Source of the DNA: Thermoplasmatota archaeon
GTDB lineage: Bacteria; Pseudomonadota; Gammaproteobacteria; Burkholderiales; Thiobacillaceae
Reading direction: 5' to 3'
DNA length: 6,230 nucleotides
NCBI GenBank assembly: GCA_023475455.1
Contig: JAMCVR010000107.1
Location: 1 to 6,230 of the forward strand
Below the pieces are notes generated by a model. It searched no databases. It was given only the letters and a program-made list of their open reading frames with translations, and had not been told where the DNA came from. The position numbers and the translations under genes are program-made. Shown here piece by piece: positions 5,146-6,230 of this stretch. Within the stretch, counting starts at the first letter, position 1. Every line of letters begins with the position of its first letter.

Positions 5146-6230
5146 ATGAATGCACAACGCCTCGCGCTCTGGTGGTCGATCCCGGCAAGCCTGTTTGCCG
5201 CGGACGTGCTGGCGTGGGGGCTCTACACCCATGTGTATTTCGCGCAGCTGCTGGTATGGGCGGTGCCGCTCCTGGATCCCGCGCTGCGTCGCGCGGTGCG
5301 GCGTTTCCCGCAGCGGCTGATGGCGGGCGCCTGCCTGCCCGACCTGGCGCTGGTGGGCTCCACCGCGCGCACCCGCGCATTCGACGCCAGCCACCGCTGG
5401 GAAACCGCCCATGCGCTGCTGGATGCGGCGCACGACGACGAGACGCGCGCCTGCGCCGTCGGCGCGATCAGCCACCTGTGGGTCGACATCATCGCGCACA
5501 ATCACTTCGTTCCCGCGCACGAGCACCTGTGGTGGAACGTGCCGATGCTGACGCACGCCGCGTCGGAATGGGCGATGGACCGCCACATCGCGCGCCATCT
5601 GTTCCGCCCGCCCGCCACCCTGCTGCAGGCCGACGGCTGGCTGGTCGATTATGTGGCGCGCAACTTCGGCTGCACCCCTGCCGCCGGCCGTCGCGCGGTG
5701 CGGCGTTTCCCGCAGCGGCTGATGGCGGGCGCCTGCCTGCCCGACCTGGCGCTGGTGGGCTCCACCGCGCGCACCCGCGCATTCGACGCCAGCCACCGCT
5801 GGGAAACCGCCCATGCGCTGCTGGATGCGGCGCACGACGACGAGACGCGCGCCTGCGCCGTCGGCGCGATCAGCCACCTGTGGGTCGACATCATCGCGCA
5901 CAATCACTTCGTTCCCGCGCACGAGCACCTGTGGTGGAACGTGCCGATGCTGACGCACGCCGCGTCGGAATGGGCGATGGACCGCCACATCGCGCGCCAT
6001 CTGTTCCGCCCGCCCGCCACCCTGCTGCAGGCCGACGGCTGGCTGGTCGATTATGTGGCGCGCAACTTCGGCTGCACCCCTGCCGCCGGCCGCCGCGCGA
6101 TCCGGCAGCTGGCGGGCGCCGAGGCCCTGCTGCGGCACAGCCGCCTGCCGAATATGCTGCACGGCATGGGGCGCGTGCTCGACCGCAGGCTCGCCGCGCG
6201 CTTCGATTACTACATCCAGGAAGTCACGAC
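5146..6230 (+). CDS. Zinc-dependent phospholipase C-like protein with an internal 134-residue duplication (runs off right edge)
   Basis: One open frame of 361 visible codons with no stop before the edge. Residues 8-43 are hydrophobic (LWWSIPASLFAADVLAWG then YFAQLLVWAVPLL), suggesting one or two membrane segments or an uncleaved signal. The core, first seen at 48-181, has LPDLALVG (64-71), W-ETAH (85-89), GAISHLWVDIIAH (106-118) and NHFVPAHEHLWW (119-130). The H110-x3-D114-x3-H118 pattern and H125-E126 resemble metal ligands of the Zn-dependent phospholipase C / S1-P1 nuclease-like fold. The same 134 residues recur at 182-315, so all putative ligands are present twice; a unique tail (RRAIRQLAGAEALL) follows. 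With one copy removed, the protein reads as a normal single-domain member of the family. The ATG at 5146 is preferred; an in-frame ATG at 5122 adds MRRGHAAR. Neither has a clear ribosome site. The enzymatic substrate is not known; the family call rests on motif resemblance. Confidence 0.72.
   Translation, partial: MNAQRLALWWSIPASLFAADVLAWGLYTHVYFAQLLVWAVPLLDPALRRAVRRFPQRLMAGACLPDLALVGSTARTRAFDASHRWETAHALLDAAHDDETRACAVGAISHLWVDIIAHNHFVPAHEHLWWNVPMLTHAASEWAMDRHIARHLFRPPATLLQADGWLVDYVARNFGCTPAAGRRAVRRFPQRLMAGACLPDLALVGSTARTRAFDASHRWETAHALLDAAHDDETRACAVGAISHLWVDIIAHNHFVPAHEHLWWNVPMLTHAASEWAMDRHIARHLFRPPATLLQADGWLVDYVARNFGCTPAAGRRAIRQLAGAEALLRHSRLPNMLHGMGRVLDRRLAARFDYYIQEVT
5287..5688 (+). repeat. 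402-bp tandem direct repeat, copy 1
   Basis: First unit of a perfect tandem duplication inside the phospholipase-like gene. The left boundary is set by the first mismatch upstream (5286 g versus 5688 c). The length is 134 codons, so the frame is kept. I compared both copies base by base by eye and found no difference. Confidence 0.95.
5689..6090 (+). repeat. 402-bp tandem direct repeat, copy 2
   Basis: Second unit, immediately adjacent to copy 1 at an offset of exactly 402. After 6090 the sequence still resembles the repeat start for about 16 bases (CGCCGCGCGATCCGGC against CGTCGCGCGGTGCGGC), then diverges into the unique 3' part of the gene. This short homology is the likely recombination site. 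Confidence 0.95.

Noticed and set aside
5098..6162. A 354-codon open frame on the minus strand across the duplicated region
   Set aside because: It is antisense to a plus-strand frame with recognisable motifs and hydrophobic segments, is rich in Arg/Ala/Gly/Gln without family motifs, and is long only because the GC-rich segment is duplicated in frame.

Overview
This 6.2 kb window is a GC-rich chromosomal segment. Its gene families suggest a betaproteobacterium: a Rep-type helicase behind a small CPFC glutaredoxin-like protein, ApaH with the GDLQGC variant of its metal motif, a glycine-zipper lipoprotein, and a PfkB kinase of the type common in Betaproteobacteria. That placement is inference from protein character, not a database match. 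No rRNA, tRNA, insertion sequence or CRISPR array is visible, and no gene-free stretch exceeds 300 bases.

Layout. Minus strand, 975 to 1: a thioredoxin-fold protein runs into rep through an ATGA stop/start overlap, and rep leaves the window on the left. Plus strand, 1067-1888: apaH, divergent from that pair. Minus strand, 5013 to 1824: four co-directional genes, namely a PfkB-family kinase, a SlyB-like lipoprotein 15 nt behind it, an OlsB-like N-acyltransferase and a PlsC/OlsA-like O-acyltransferase. The last one ends 65 bp inside the 3' end of convergent apaH. Plus strand, from about 5146 to beyond the right edge: a zinc-dependent phospholipase C-like protein, divergent from the kinase.

How the genes fit together. 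The two acyltransferases are in the order expected for ornithine-lipid synthesis: OlsB makes lyso-ornithine lipid and OlsA adds the second acyl chain. With the lipoprotein and the phospholipase-like protein, the centre and right of the window lean towards envelope and lipid functions. ApaH (dinucleoside tetraphosphate turnover), the kinase and Rep are housekeeping functions.

The two most unusual signals are: (1) a 402-bp tandem duplication inside the phospholipase-like gene, with no difference between copies by eye, exactly in frame (134 residues), which doubles the putative metal-binding core; and (2) a compact 112-bp mosaic of hairpins, tandem repeats and nested inverted repeats filling most of the gap between the olsB-like and olsA-like genes. 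The first is either a very recent duplication or an assembly error; the second looks like a dispersed REP/BIME-type element or a structured intercistronic RNA.
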